Part shown: one piece after another, positions 1 through 9,145 of the stretch
Numbering within the stretch: the stretch's first letter is position 1
Layout of the letters: every line of letters starts with the position of its first letter
NCBI GenBank assembly: GCA_902984215.1
Contig: CADWAF010003466.1
Coordinates: forward strand, 1-11,688
Length of the DNA: 11,688 bases
Direction of reading: 5' to 3'
From: Willaertia magna
Taxonomy: Eukaryota > Heterolobosea > Eutetramitea > Acrasida > Naegleriidae
The notes under the pieces: model-generated
The model's database searches: none
Told to the model about the DNA's origin: nothing
What the model saw: only the letters and a program-made list of their open reading frames with translations
Program-made: the position numbers and the translations under genes

Positions 1-325
1 TACAGGGATACATATGTTTTGTTTCATAAATCCAAATTTCACTAATAAAATATTTATTTTCTGGAATTTGTAAATATTGTAAAAAATTGTAATGGAAATA
101 GGTGTGTATTTCTTTTTGTTTTAATAAAACTAAATTTACGGAAAATCCATATTCTAATTGTTGTAAATTATTAGTATTATTTTTAAATACATAATTTTTA
201 AATTTTTTTGATCCTACTGGTTTTAAATATGGATATTTTAAATGAATTTGATCACAATTTTTAAAATAAACGATATCATTTTGGAAAGAAGTTAATGTGT
301 TAGAATAAATATATTGCTGTGACAT
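1..325 (-). CDS. Hypothetical protein, N-terminal part, runs off the left edge
   Basis: A minus-strand frame opens with ATG (complement of 323-325) and stays open for all 108 codons to the window edge, so this is the 5' part of a gene. It begins MSQQYIYSNTLTSF. The sequence is rich in Tyr, Asn, Lys and Phe and has no clear signal peptide, membrane segment or motif that I recognise. An A-run directly upstream of the ATG resembles the A-rich leaders of the other genes here. Base composition and codon use look like the neighbours (TTA Leu, AAA Lys, AAT Asn). It is divergent from the F-box gene, with a tRNA-like sequence between them. An intron near the edge cannot be excluded. That it is coding is likely; its function is unknown. 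Confidence 0.6.
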   Translation of the reverse strand, partial: MSQQYIYSNTLTSFQNDIVYFKNCDQIHLKYPYLKPVGSKKFKNYVFKNNTNNLQQLEYGFSVNLVLLKQKEIHTYFHYNFLQYLQIPENKYFISEIWIYETKHMYPC

Positions 326-350
326 TTTTTTGAATGAATTCGAGACATGA

Positions 351-417
351 TGACCAAAGCGTTTGACTTAATATCTAATCCCGCATGGGTTCGTGGGTTC
401 AAATCCCACCCTGACCA
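351..417 (+). pseudogene. tRNA-Leu(UAA)-like sequence with intact 3' part and missing 5' acceptor strand
   Basis: The 3' three quarters of a class II tRNA are plain. The anticodon stem is 362-366/374-378, with one T-T mismatch, around loop CTTAATA (anticodon TAA at 369-371). A long variable arm (CCC, GCAT, GGG) lies at 380-389. The T arm is GTGGG TTCAAAT CCCAC at 393-409. The 3' acceptor strand CCTGACC is followed by discriminator A (417), as expected for Leu. The 5' side fails: no GGTCAGG strand lies upstream, and the D-arm region (TGACCAAAGCG, 351-361) is too short and only loosely fits an A box. Position 37 is T rather than the usual purine. A degenerate pseudogene is most likely. A half-tRNA or an odd Pol III transcript is possible but unsupported. 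Confidence 0.6.
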
Positions 418-420
418 AAG

Positions 421-430
421 TTTTTTTTTT
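421..430 (+). terminator. Pol III type T-run terminator
   Basis: Ten consecutive T residues begin three bases after the tRNA-like discriminator base. This is the position and form of a normal RNA polymerase III terminator. It supports descent of the preceding sequence from a true tRNA gene. Confidence 0.6.
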
Positions 431-513
431 ACTGGGGTTGAAAAGGTGGTTCTCTGTTGTTACAAAACCCAAAAATACTTCATTTATTTATTTATAAATA
501 ATAATTTTAAAAA

Positions 514-1473
514 ATGATCTCTACGCTACCTGCCGAAATTTTAACTCATTTTTTATTCTTTTGTGACGACTTGACATTACTTCAATTCTGTTCTACTTGT
601 TCTTTACATTATAATTATTTAAATAGCAAAGAACCAGAATTTACTTTTCTTTGGAAATCAAAAGCAACCGAGCTCTTTAACAAGTATTATAATTTAAAAA
701 ATTATAGCTTAGTTGCCAACGATATTAATAATGAAAGCAATGATATTGTTAATTCTGAAGAAAAAATAATTTTAGAGAATAATTTCCCGCAATTCATTAA
801 AAGTAATTTAGAAACGCATAACTTTTCTAACTGGAAATTAGTTTATAAAATTTTAAAACAAATACCATTTGAAAGTAAATTACCTCAATCTTCAAATGAA
901 TATAAAATATTTAATAAAAATTTAACTATTGAAAATATTTCTCGTAGAGTTTGGATTTCATTTTATAGTAATTTACAATTATTTCATAACCAAGAAGAAT
1001 GTATTGATTTTACAAAAAATAGTTTTAATGTTTATATCAATGATTTCGGTGATTGTCATGGAAATTCATGGAAAATTGTTATTGGTATTGGAATGAAAAC
1101 TGATTATTATACAACAAAATTTTGTAAAGATCATTCAATCGCTGAATTTATGGAACCTAATAAAGGTATTGGATTAACTACAACTTTGACATCTATAAAA
1201 GCAAAGGGAAGGACATTTACATTTCCAAGTAGTATATCAAAAAATTATGAGATAAAGGTTGGTGATGTTGTTTCTGTTCATGTTGACTTTAAGGAAGGAA
1301 ATGTACTTTATTTTTTAAATCAAAAACATTTTGCTACGATTAAAGCCAAAGATTTAAATGAAAGTGATGTTTATTATCCAATTGTATCTGTGGCTAGAAC
1401 TGCAAAAACAACCATTTATCCTTGTTTTGAAAAGTTAGAGATTGATAACTCTATTACACCACATTACTTGTAA
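514..1473 (+). CDS. F-box and SPRY-like domain protein
   Basis: A single uninterrupted frame of 319 residues. Residues 1-48 read as an F-box: LPAEIL, then hydrophobic spacing with Cys-rich FCSTCS, ending in FLWKSKA with the usual Trp. This is the part that binds Skp1 in SCF ubiquitin ligases. Residues about 185-310 look like a SPRY domain, with IGIGMKT near 190-196, a core VGDVVSVHVDF (249-259), VLYFLNQKHF (264-273) and YYPIVSV (287-293). The pairing resembles Fbxo45-type F-box/SPRY receptors, so the inferred role is substrate recognition for ubiquitination. The middle (55-140) is Asn/Lys-rich and unassigned. The ATG follows an A-rich leader, and the TAATAATTTTAAAAA stretch upstream has no competing ATG. 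The F-box is quite sure; SPRY is probable; the substrate is unknown. Confidence 0.8.
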   Translation: MISTLPAEILTHFLFFCDDLTLLQFCSTCSLHYNYLNSKEPEFTFLWKSKATELFNKYYNLKNYSLVANDINNESNDIVNSEEKIILENNFPQFIKSNLETHNFSNWKLVYKILKQIPFESKLPQSSNEYKIFNKNLTIENISRRVWISFYSNLQLFHNQEECIDFTKNSFNVYINDFGDCHGNSWKIVIGIGMKTDYYTTKFCKDHSIAEFMEPNKGIGLTTTLTSIKAKGRTFTFPSSISKNYEIKVGDVVSVHVDFKEGNVLYFLNQKHFATIKAKDLNESDVYYPIVSVARTAKTTIYPCFEKLEIDNSITPHYL

Positions 1474-1614
1474 ATATAATTATTTATTGTATGTTATTTA
1501 TTATCGTTTTAAATGTTATTATTATTTAAAATGATTTAAATATTTAAACAAAATAAAGATCTAAATTTTTAGTTAAAGTTTGTAATAAAATCTTCCAGAA
1601 AATATTAGAAAAAA

Positions 1615-4600
1615 ATGACTTCATTGGATTGGCTCTCAATTTCTGGTATTCGTTCATTTGATCCTTCCGAACCGCAAACAATAAAATTTCAAAAGCCTTT
1701 AACAATTATTTTAGGTGCAAATGGTGCTGGAAAGGTTAGTGTTTATTTAGATTTAATTATTAAAACTTAATTATAAATTATCATAGACAACAATTATTGA
1801 ATGTTTAAAGTGTGCAACGACCGGAGAACTTCCTCCAAATAGTGATAGAGGTAAATCATTTATTCATGACCCTAAAGTTTTAGGTGATTCAGAAGTAAAA
1901 GGACAGATTAGACTACAATTTAAAGCAGCGAATAAGAAGAGATATGTAACTGTTAGAAGTTTTCAATTATCTCAAACAAAGAAAAAGATGACATTTAAAC
2001 AATTAGAATCAGTTCTTCAAACAAAAGGAGATGATGGCGAAATTAAAAATAGTAGTTTTAAATGTACAGAAATGGATAAATTAATACCTGAATGTATGGG
2101 TGTCAGTAAGGCTATTTTAGAAAATGGTAAGTTGTATCTTTATTTAAAATTAATTATTTAAATATTTAAAATTATTTGTATTATTTAAAATTATTTAAAA
2201 TAGTTATATTTTGTCATCAAGAAGAAGTAAATTGGCCATTAGGTGATAACGTTTCATTAAAAAAGAAATTTGACGATATTTTTGCAAGTACAAGATATTC
2301 CAAAGCATTAGACGCCATAAAGAAAACTAAAAAAGAAATTACAGCACAATTCAAAGAATTTGAAAAAGATTTAGCAGTTGCAGAAACTGAAAAAAATCAA
2401 GCTGACAAACTAAAAAAAGAAGCACAAACTGAAGTTGTAAAATTAGAAAAATTAAAAGATAAAAGAACGGAGATTGAAAATAAATTAAATGACATTAATC
2501 AAGATATTGAGAAGTATGAAGGGGTTTATGAACAGTTAAATGAATTAAAGACTAAATTAAGAGAAAAGGAAACACAAAAGAAAATGTTACAAAATGAAGT
2601 GAATGACATGTATAATAAGTTAGAACAAGAATTTACTGAAACTGATGAAGAAGTAAAACAGTTTGAACAAAATTTTGTTAAACAATTAGAAAAATTAAAA
2701 CAACAACAAAATCAAACAGATAAAGATTTAATTCAAATACAAACACAAAGAAAGAAATTACAAGATGAATTAACTAAATTATCTTTAGAGTTAGGTTCTT
2801 TAAATAACCAAAAAGAAGCTCATGAAAATAGATTACAAGATTTATATACTGAGATTTATTCAATGGCACAAAAATATAAGATAAATGGTTATGACAATCC
2901 ACCTTATTCAGTTCCACAAACTTTAGATTTTTTAAATTTGTTAAATGAGAAAGCAGATCAAGAAAAGAAAAAGTTAGAGAAAGAAAGATCACAACATCAT
3001 ACTGAACAAAGTCAAATAACACTAAGTATTACTGATATTAATAATAAGAAGAATACAATTAATTCACAATTTAATAATTTAGAAAATAAACGTAAAATAT
3101 TACAAAAACAAATAGATGATACAAAAGAGAAATTAAATAAAATGAATATTGATGAAAATTTAGTAAAAACATTAGAAAGTGAAGTAAATAAGTTAGAAGA
3201 ATTAGCTAAACAAAAACAAGAACAAGATGATATAAAATTAATTAATCAACAAATAATTAATACACAAAAAGAATTAAGAGATATTAATCAAAAAATATTT
3301 AACACAAATAATGAACTAAAAACAAGAGAAAAAGAAAAAGATATTAGTTTTAGAATCAAAAATTTAACAGAAGAAAATCAAAAGATTTTAACACAATTAA
3401 ACAGTAAGCTTTTAGAAGCAAAAGAAGCTTATGAAAAAGTTCTTGGAAGTCAAGATCCAGAAATGATAAATCAAAATAATATTGAAAGTAAAATTAAAGT
3501 ATTAGTTCAATCGAAGAATGAAAAGGTACAAAAATTAAATTCACAATTAAAAATTGTAGAATCTAAACTATCAATTTCTAAAGGTAAATTAGAATCATTT
3601 AGTAATCAAGAGAAAAAATTAAAACAATCTTTAGAAAGTAAAGAAAAATTAGTTGTTGAAGTTATTCCATCAGATAAAACGTGGGATGAAATTGTTGAAA
3701 TTAAAGAAAAGGAAGTTAAAGATTTAAGAAATGATGTTAGTATGACAGAAGCCTTAAAGAAATGTTATGAAAATTTCATTAAACTTTCTCGTGATCACAG
3801 TAGTTGTCCAGTTTGTGAACGTCCACTCTCTGATAATGAATGTAGTGCTTTTGAAGAGTTACAAAGAAAGAAATTAGAGAAAACTCCAAAGTTTTTAGCT
3901 AAAAAACAACAATTATTGAGTCAAGCTGAGATTGGTTTGAATAAAATTAAAGAAATTAAACCTGTTATTCAAGAGATTACTAGAATTAAAACTAAAGATT
4001 TAGTTGATTTAGAAAAGGAAAGTGAAAAAGTTAAAGTAGAATATCAACAACAATCATCATCTGTTGATGAGTTGGCTGAAGAGATTTCACAAGCTAAAAT
4101 TGAAGAGAAAAAGGCAAATGAATTATTAACCTTTGCGAGTGAATTAAGGGTTTTAAATAATTCTTTAAATCAATCACAACAAAGAATAAAAGTTGAAGAA
4201 AATGAGTTAAAGAAATTAGGTATTAATAATGATCAAGTCCCTTATGAGCAATTAAAGAAAGATTTAGAAGAAAGTCAACAAAATAGAGAAAAATTAAATT
4301 CTAAGATTCAATCATTAAATCAAGAACTTTCTCAAGCACAAAATCAATTAACTAAGTTAAAAGATGAATTAAGAGAAAAACAAAAACAGTTACAACAATC
4401 ACAATTTACATTGAAAGAAAAACAAAGATTAAATGAAACATTTAATCAAAAACAAACAGAGTTAGAACAATTACTTATAGAACTAAATAAAATTAAAGAA
4501 GAAGCACCTACCTTTGATAATCAATTAAAAACAAAACAACAAGAATTACAACAATTAAAAATCAAACATAAACAAGAAGAATCAATTATTGAAGATTTTA

Positions 4601-5764
4601 TTAATCAAGTACAAAATGATATTCATAAAATTAATGCGAGCGCTATTGAAATTAAAAGATATACTGAAAAGGGAGTTGAAGATAATTTACAAATTATTGA
4701 ACAAAAAATAACAAAATTAAATATTCAAATAGATGAATGTCAAAAACAATTTGAAAGTAAAACGGAAACTTTAAAGAAATGTAATACTGCACTAGAACAA
4801 CAAAATGTAATTAAATTAAATATAGAAGCTAATTTAAAATATAGACAAAAAAAGAAAGAATTAGAAAAAATAGAAAAAGAAAGTGACTCTCTTAATAAAG
4901 AGATTGTAAAGTTGTCAGGTAACGATACAGGTTCTAGTGACAGTTATCAAGACATAAAGAAATTAAAAGAAAAACAACATAAAATATCAAGTGAGAAATC
5001 ACAAATAGACGGTATGAGGAGTCAAATTAAAGGAAGAGTTAAAAACATTCAAAACGAATTAAATTCAGATCAGTATAAAGATATTGAAAATAAACATAAA
5101 TCACTATTAGTTAAATCATTAACCACTAAATACGCATTAGAAGATTTAGATAAATATTCAAAAGCATTAGAAAAAGCATTAACTAAATATCATAGTATGA
5201 AAATGGCTGAGATTAATGAAATAATTAAAGAATTATGGCAAAAAACATATAGAGGAAATGATATTGATACAATTTGTATTAAATGTGACACTGAAACATC
5301 TACTTCTACTACACGTAAATCATCATATAATTATCGTGTTGCAATGGTTAAAGGTGATGTAGAATTAAATATGAGAGGAAGATCATCTGCTGGTCAAAAA
5401 GTTTTATCTTCACTTATTATACGTTTAGCTTTGGCTGATGCTTTCAGTATTGATTGTGGAGTTTTAGCGTTAGATGAACCTACCACTAACCTAGATTTAG
5501 AGTAAGTATTATTTATCCATTGTTTAAATTTATCATTAATAATTGTACAGTAATGTGAATAGTTTAGCTGAGGCATTAAGGTTTTTAATTGAAGACAGAA
5601 TGAATAAGAAAACTTCTAATTTCCAATTAATTGTAATTACTCACGATGAAGATTTTGTTCATAAATTAGGTAAAAGTGAATTTGTAGATTATTACTATAG
5701 AGTAAGTAAAGATCCTGTGAGTGGTTGCTCTGCAATTGAACAACAACAAATGAAAGATTATTAA
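1615..5764 (+). CDS. RAD50: Rad50, ATPase of the Mre11 complex (four exons)
   Basis: The joined exons 1615-1734, 1787-2126, 2204-5501 and 5551-5764 give 1323 residues, near the family's usual length. Rad50 is an SMC-like ATPase that tethers and helps process DNA double-strand breaks with Mre11. Every hallmark is present. The Walker A loop GANGAGKTT straddles intron 1 (residues about 34-42). HDPKV is conserved in the N-lobe, and the Q-loop region is VIFCHQEEVNWPL. A long Lys/Glu/Gln-rich coiled coil runs from about 175 to 1150, broken by the zinc hook CPVC (Cys688 and Cys691). The signature motif is MRGRSSAGQK (from Met1210), Walker B is LALDEPTTNLD (about 1241-1251), and the H-loop is ITHDEDF (His1284). 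The start at 1615 is chosen because MTSLDWLSISGIRSF matches the family N-terminus. Nothing suggests inactivation. Identity is close to certain; introns are inferred from splice signals, frame and homology. Confidence 0.96.
1735..1786 (+). other. RAD50 intron 1 (52 bases)
   Basis: GTTAGT donor and ATAG acceptor, phase 0. Removal joins GGA AAG to ACA ACA and restores the Walker A sequence GKTT. The unspliced frame stops inside it. Confidence 0.92.
2127..2203 (+). other. RAD50 intron 2 (77 bases)
   Basis: GTAAGT donor and AATAG acceptor, phase 1. Removal joins AILEN to VIFCHQEE, which matches the conserved Rad50 Q-loop region. It is strongly AT-rich with repeated ATTATTTAAA units. Confidence 0.92.
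5502..5550 (+). other. RAD50 intron 3 (49 bases)
   Basis: GTAAGT donor and GTACAG acceptor, phase 2. Removal rebuilds LDEPTTNLDLDNVNSLAEAL across the D-loop. Without splicing the reading hits TAA directly after LDLE. Confidence 0.93.
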
Positions 5765-5791
5765 ATGATTGTCACATTACTGTAATTTATT

Positions 5792-5990
5792 ATGAAGGAT
5801 ATTCAAATCAAATGTAAAGATAAAAACTATGTTTATAACTTTAAATCATTTCTTAATTATTAAGGAACAAAGATCTAGACAAGTATTTTTAAATGAAAAT
5901 GGTTATTTAATCGATTCTATACTTCTTTCTAAATTAAGTAAAGACGACAACAAGCTACATTGCTTTTCCCTTCAAATTTCTGGACTATAA
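5792..5990 (+). pseudogene. Possible ubiquitin-like domain remnant in two frames
   Basis: The gap between RAD50 and the next gene holds two overlapping short frames. The first (5792-5863) reads MKDIQIKCKDKNYVYNF and looks like a ubiquitin-fold first hairpin. The second (5829-5990, +1 frame) contains RQVFLNENGYLIDSILLSKL followed by SKDDNKLHCFSLQISGL. This resembles the C-terminal half of ubiquitin-like domains, with the Leu/Ser spacing, Asp-x-x-x-Leu-His and a last strand. Joined, they lack about 13 residues of the central helix region. A 34-base GT-AG segment (5831-5864) would join them in frame but removes the second strand and is shorter than any other intron here. The end of the second frame overlaps a TATA-like sequence for the next gene. 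A decayed or very small gene is likely; chance resemblance remains possible. Confidence 0.35.
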
Positions 5991-5993
5991 ATA
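5984..5993 (+). promoter_or_regulatory. TATA-like element upstream of the TM2-type gene
   Basis: ACTATAAATA lies about 60 bases before the ATG at 6054, followed by a pyrimidine-rich stretch and then an A-rich leader. Position and form suit a Pol II core promoter. In such AT-rich DNA the match alone is weak evidence. Confidence 0.35.
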
Positions 5994-6053
5994 CTTTAAC
6001 TTTGCATACTTTCCTTTCATAACAAAGAAGAAAAAAATTAAGATTTTGAAAAG

Positions 6054-6983
6054 ATGGATTTTGGCAAAAGACAAGAAGCTTATCACACCTTAAATGATGA
6101 AGATGAATTACAATACAGCAATAATACCACCAACAATGTACCATCAACAACTGACAGCTATCAACAAAATGAAAATAATTTTGACCAACAACAACAAAAT
6201 CTAACAAATCTACAACAACAACCACAACAAACTACTCCAATTGTTTATCCAACAATGATGGGAATGATGAATAATAACGTCCCAATGTTTGTACTTTCCC
6301 CTCCACCTCAACAACAACCTTATTTACCACCACAACAACCTTACATTTCTACAGTACCAACAACAACTAATAACATTAATTCCTATCCAACTATTGCAGA
6401 TCATCAATATATGAATAATAATAGTCAACCATCTTCTCCAATGATGATGAGTCAAGTTCCTGTCATTATTCTTCCAAACACTAATAATATTCAAACTCAA
6501 CAACAATTACAACAACAACATTATAATTATAATGCTAACTATGAACCTCCAATCCCAGATCAAGCATGGGTTAAAGTAAAAGGTGTAGATCCCATTGTTG
6601 TAGCTTTAGCTAACATTATTTGTCCAGGATTAGGTCACGCAATGATTGGTCAATATTCAAAAGCAATTACCTATTTTGTAATTAATTTTCTTTTAAGTTT
6701 AATTATTGGATTATTAGCAGTTATAGTTATTGGATTTTTCTTAATACCAATACAATTAATTTATTATGTTTATATTATTATTGATGGATATAAAGTAAGT
6801 GAAAGATTAAGAAAAGGATATCCAGTATTGAAAGGTGAATGTTATTCAAAGGTTACTACATTGTTTGTACCATTAGTTGAGAAGTTATCTCCTGTATTTG
6901 TTTATGGTGAATCTGGTGAACCAATGGAATGGAAACAAAGATGTGATGCAATTGATAATCAACAAATTAATACTTCTGTATAA
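6054..6983 (+). CDS. TM2-type membrane protein with Gln/Asn/Pro-rich N-terminus
   Basis: The frame encodes 309 residues without visible introns. Residues 1-165 are low complexity: Gln, Asn and Pro runs (QQQQ, PPPQQQPY, PPQQPY), Met-rich patches and no charged clusters, likely disordered and cytosolic. Residues about 178-255 are the membrane part. It has a short hydrophobic segment with NIICPGLGHAMIGQYSKA (187-204), long hydrophobic stretches at about 203-230 and 231-244, then IIIDGYKVSERLRKGYP. The Gly-Leu-Gly-His plus Gly-Gln turn and the trailing Asp are like TM2-domain proteins, though the match is not strict. The tail (262-309) is soluble and unrecognised. No enzymatic function can be assigned. 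It converges on the transporter gene, with 72 bases between the two stops. Membrane location is fairly sure; the TM2 label is probable. Confidence 0.7.
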   Translation: MDFGKRQEAYHTLNDEDELQYSNNTTNNVPSTTDSYQQNENNFDQQQQNLTNLQQQPQQTTPIVYPTMMGMMNNNVPMFVLSPPPQQQPYLPPQQPYISTVPTTTNNINSYPTIADHQYMNNNSQPSSPMMMSQVPVIILPNTNNIQTQQQLQQQHYNYNANYEPPIPDQAWVKVKGVDPIVVALANIICPGLGHAMIGQYSKAITYFVINFLLSLIIGLLAVIVIGFFLIPIQLIYYVYIIIDGYKVSERLRKGYPVLKGECYSKVTTLFVPLVEKLSPVFVYGESGEPMEWKQRCDAIDNQQINTSV

Positions 6984-7021
6984 TTATGTATAATGTCTTT
7001 GTATAATTATTATTGTATAAT
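6977..7021 (+). repeat. Four copies of TGTATAAT at the 3' end of the TM2-type gene
   Basis: The octamer TGTATAAT occurs at 6977-6984, 6987-6994, 7000-7007 and 7014-7021. The first copy contains the stop codon. In RNA each gives UGUAUAAU, which carries the UGUA core read by Pumilio-family proteins and by the CFIm cleavage factor. A role in 3' end formation or mRNA control is inferred. Confidence 0.5.
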
Positions 7022-7055
7022 TGTTTTGTGTAATACTGTGTTGTTAAATAAATTA

Positions 7056-8996
7056 TTAATTAATCTTGACATTTACTCGTTCTCTCTTATTTTCTTGTTC
7101 TTTCATTCTCTTTCTATCTACAATACTTACAATAATTGAAAATAAAAAAACAAAGCAAAGTACACATGTACAAATAATTAATTGTACGTGATAATCCAAG
7201 TTGACTAGCAATCCAATAATTGAAACTAAAGAAAACTTTACAAAACCAAATAGACTAGCAAATAATCCATAAAATGCAACATCAACAGCACTTGTAGCTA
7301 ATAAATTACCAAATCTAAATATATAATAACTTAAAACTTGTATAATTGCAATAAGAACTGCTTTACCAGCTATTGTTGGAAATATCCATAAAATTATAGT
7401 CAACATTAATAAAATTGTAATTAAACTTGTAGATCCATATCTAAAAAAGAATATTGGTGTAAATCTAGTTAAAATTAATAAATATAAAACAGCACCTGGT
7501 ATAAAAGCAATGTTCATATAAAGTGCTTGTTCAAATATATTTGTAAAATAACCACCACAATACGTTTCAAAAGTTGCTTCTTTTGGAAGTGTAAAAGCAG
7601 ATAAAGGTAAAGCTGTCATTGATAGATAATTAAAAAAGAAAATGCATGTAGAATGAATGAAAGCACATCTACCAATTGGATTTTTAACTAAATGTATAAA
7701 GCCTTCTTTTAAATAAGTTAAAAAAGATTTAAATTTTTTAGGTTCTTTTCTCTTTTGTAAATTATCTTTTGTAACTTGTTTGTTAAGATTTATCATATTT
7801 GTAGAAGTACCTGGATTAACAGTGTGGATAGATACAGCACTTGGATTATGTTTTAAATCATCTTCTATTATTACACGTTCTTCACTAACTTGTTCTTCAT
7901 TGTTGGTTGTTGTTTCATTATTTTCAATTTCATAAACTGTTGTTGTAAAGAACTCTTCTTGGTTAATTGATAAAGAAATAATGATAGTGACAATTGTCCA
8001 AAATATTACTACAGCATAAATAAAGAATTGTATAATCCATATATTTACAGAAAATGAGAAAAGCATAAAAGTGACGAATAAACTTCCAACTTCATATAAT
8101 TCAGCAATTAAATCAGAATAAACACCAATTTTGTTTACAATAAAATCTTGTAAAACAATATCATCTTCATGATGTTTTGTCTTTTAAATAATTAATTAAA
8201 ATTAATTAAAATAGTAAAAAAAAATACAAACCATTTTCATTTTTACAATTTTCCAAAAAGCATTTAAATTCATTGTTGTAAAAAACTGTCTAATAATTTG
8301 TAAAATAATTACAATAACTACACAAGCAAACGTATTAGTTAAAATTAATGCACTAATCACCATACCAATCTCACATAACAACTGACATAAAGCCGTCAAT
8401 GAAAGTAACCTATTTACTACATGTTTAAACCTATCTACAATTATCCCACAAACAGGTTGTGTAATTATTGAAATAATACCTGAGATAATCATATTCATCC
8501 CAAAAACAGTTGAAAAGTTACATTGATAACTCGATAATCCAAATAAGAAATATAACATAAACTTTTCTATTGCGTTTTGTGTGTCTATTGCTGCTAAAAG
8601 GAAATTATATTTCATATAAGATTCACTATAGGGATGATTTTTATTGTTTGTCAGAGTTGACCAACTATTTAATAGAAAGGAATGAAATTTTGAAGAAAAT
8701 GTTGGAGGTGCTTTTTCTTCAATGTAAAATGTAATTTCTTCTTCTTGTTGTTGTTCTTTTGTATTTAATTTATCTTCTTTAATTAATTGTTCAGTTTGTA
8801 AAGGTTCTTCTTGCTCCGTAGTTAGATTATTTGTAAGTATTGTTGTAGGTAGTTGTTGATGTTCTAAAACATCTACTTGAACAACTACTGCATTATTAAT
8901 TAAAGGTGTTTCCATCTCCATTACAGAGAAAGGCTTCTTACTATCCTGTAATTCATTGTCACTATTGACAACACTAGAAATCTCTTCTTCAGTCAT
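7056..8996 (-). CDS. Major-facilitator-like multi-pass transporter (two exons)
   Basis: The exons are complement of 8232-8996 and 7056-8180; together they encode 629 residues. The N-terminal 125 residues are acidic, Gln/Thr-rich and cytosolic. Hydrophobic helices follow from about 130. GIIVDRF followed by Arg (184-196) resembles MFS motif A between helices 2 and 3. A loop of roughly 100 residues (about 325-425), with charged and Asn/Thr-rich sequence, separates the two halves, as in many MFS carriers. The second half has further long hydrophobic segments and ends in a basic tail (DRKRMKEQENKRERVNVKIN). The residues just after the splice (DFIVNKIGVYSDLIAELYEV) continue smoothly into the next helix, which supports the junction. 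The substrate is unknown and the subfamily is not recognised. The start MTEEEISS is the first ATG of the open frame. Confidence 0.72.
8181..8231 (-). other. Transporter gene intron (51 bases)
   Basis: On the minus strand the donor is GTTTGT and the acceptor is TTAAAAG, phase 0. It joins ...FWKIVKMKM to TKHHEDDIVLQDF. It is almost pure A/T with nested TTAATTAA units, and its length matches the RAD50 introns. The unspliced frame ends in a stop inside it. Confidence 0.85.
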
Positions 8997-9033
8997 TCTT
9001 TATTGTCACAATGAGTATTTAGTTTGAGGTTAA

Positions 9034-9049
9034 TTGATTTGCGAATCAA
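9034..9049. repeat. Inverted repeat TTGATT-TGCG-AATCAA
   Basis: Two perfect 6-base arms flank TGCG, 38 bases upstream of the transporter start codon. It could be an operator-like site for a dimeric regulator of that gene. This rests on symmetry alone. Confidence 0.4.
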
Positions 9050-9103
9050 CGTAAAAACTTTGACATTAGTTTCTTTGGGATGTTACTTTTTGGGATTTTC
9101 AAA

Positions 9104-9117
9104 AGTTTGATCAAACT
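9104..9117. repeat. Perfect 14-base palindrome AGTTTGATCAAACT
   Basis: The sequence is identical to its reverse complement, and outer TTTC/GAAA bases extend the symmetry after a small bulge. It lies about 110 bases upstream of the transporter ATG. A binding site for a dimeric transcription factor is inferred. Confidence 0.45.
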
Positions 9118-9145
9118 GAAACGCGAGTAATAATTATATAATACC

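Noticed and set aside
2176..2203. An ATG at 2176 that would start the long RAD50 frame
   Set aside because: It lies inside intron 2. The residues it would add are intron translation, while the true N-terminus with Walker A is encoded by exons 1 and 2 upstream.
2774..3022. Antisense open frame inside RAD50
   Set aside because: It is the complement of coiled-coil codons, has no independent homology and no flanking signals.
5394..5576. Antisense open frame over the RAD50 signature and Walker B region
   Set aside because: The sense strand encodes highly conserved Rad50 motifs here, so the antisense frame is a by-product.
1615..5764. SMC1-6 or a golgin-type coiled-coil protein instead of Rad50
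   Set aside because: The CPVC zinc hook, the MRGRSSAGQK signature and the FCHQEE region are specific to Rad50.
5929..6225. Antisense open frame opposite the TM2-type gene start
   Set aside because: It is the complement of CAA/AAC-rich codons and reads as repetitive Val/Cys/Tyr sequence.
6180..6540. CAA-rich repetitive stretch as a possible microsatellite or array
   Set aside because: It is explained by Gln/Asn codons of the TM2-type protein, with irregular units and no spacers.
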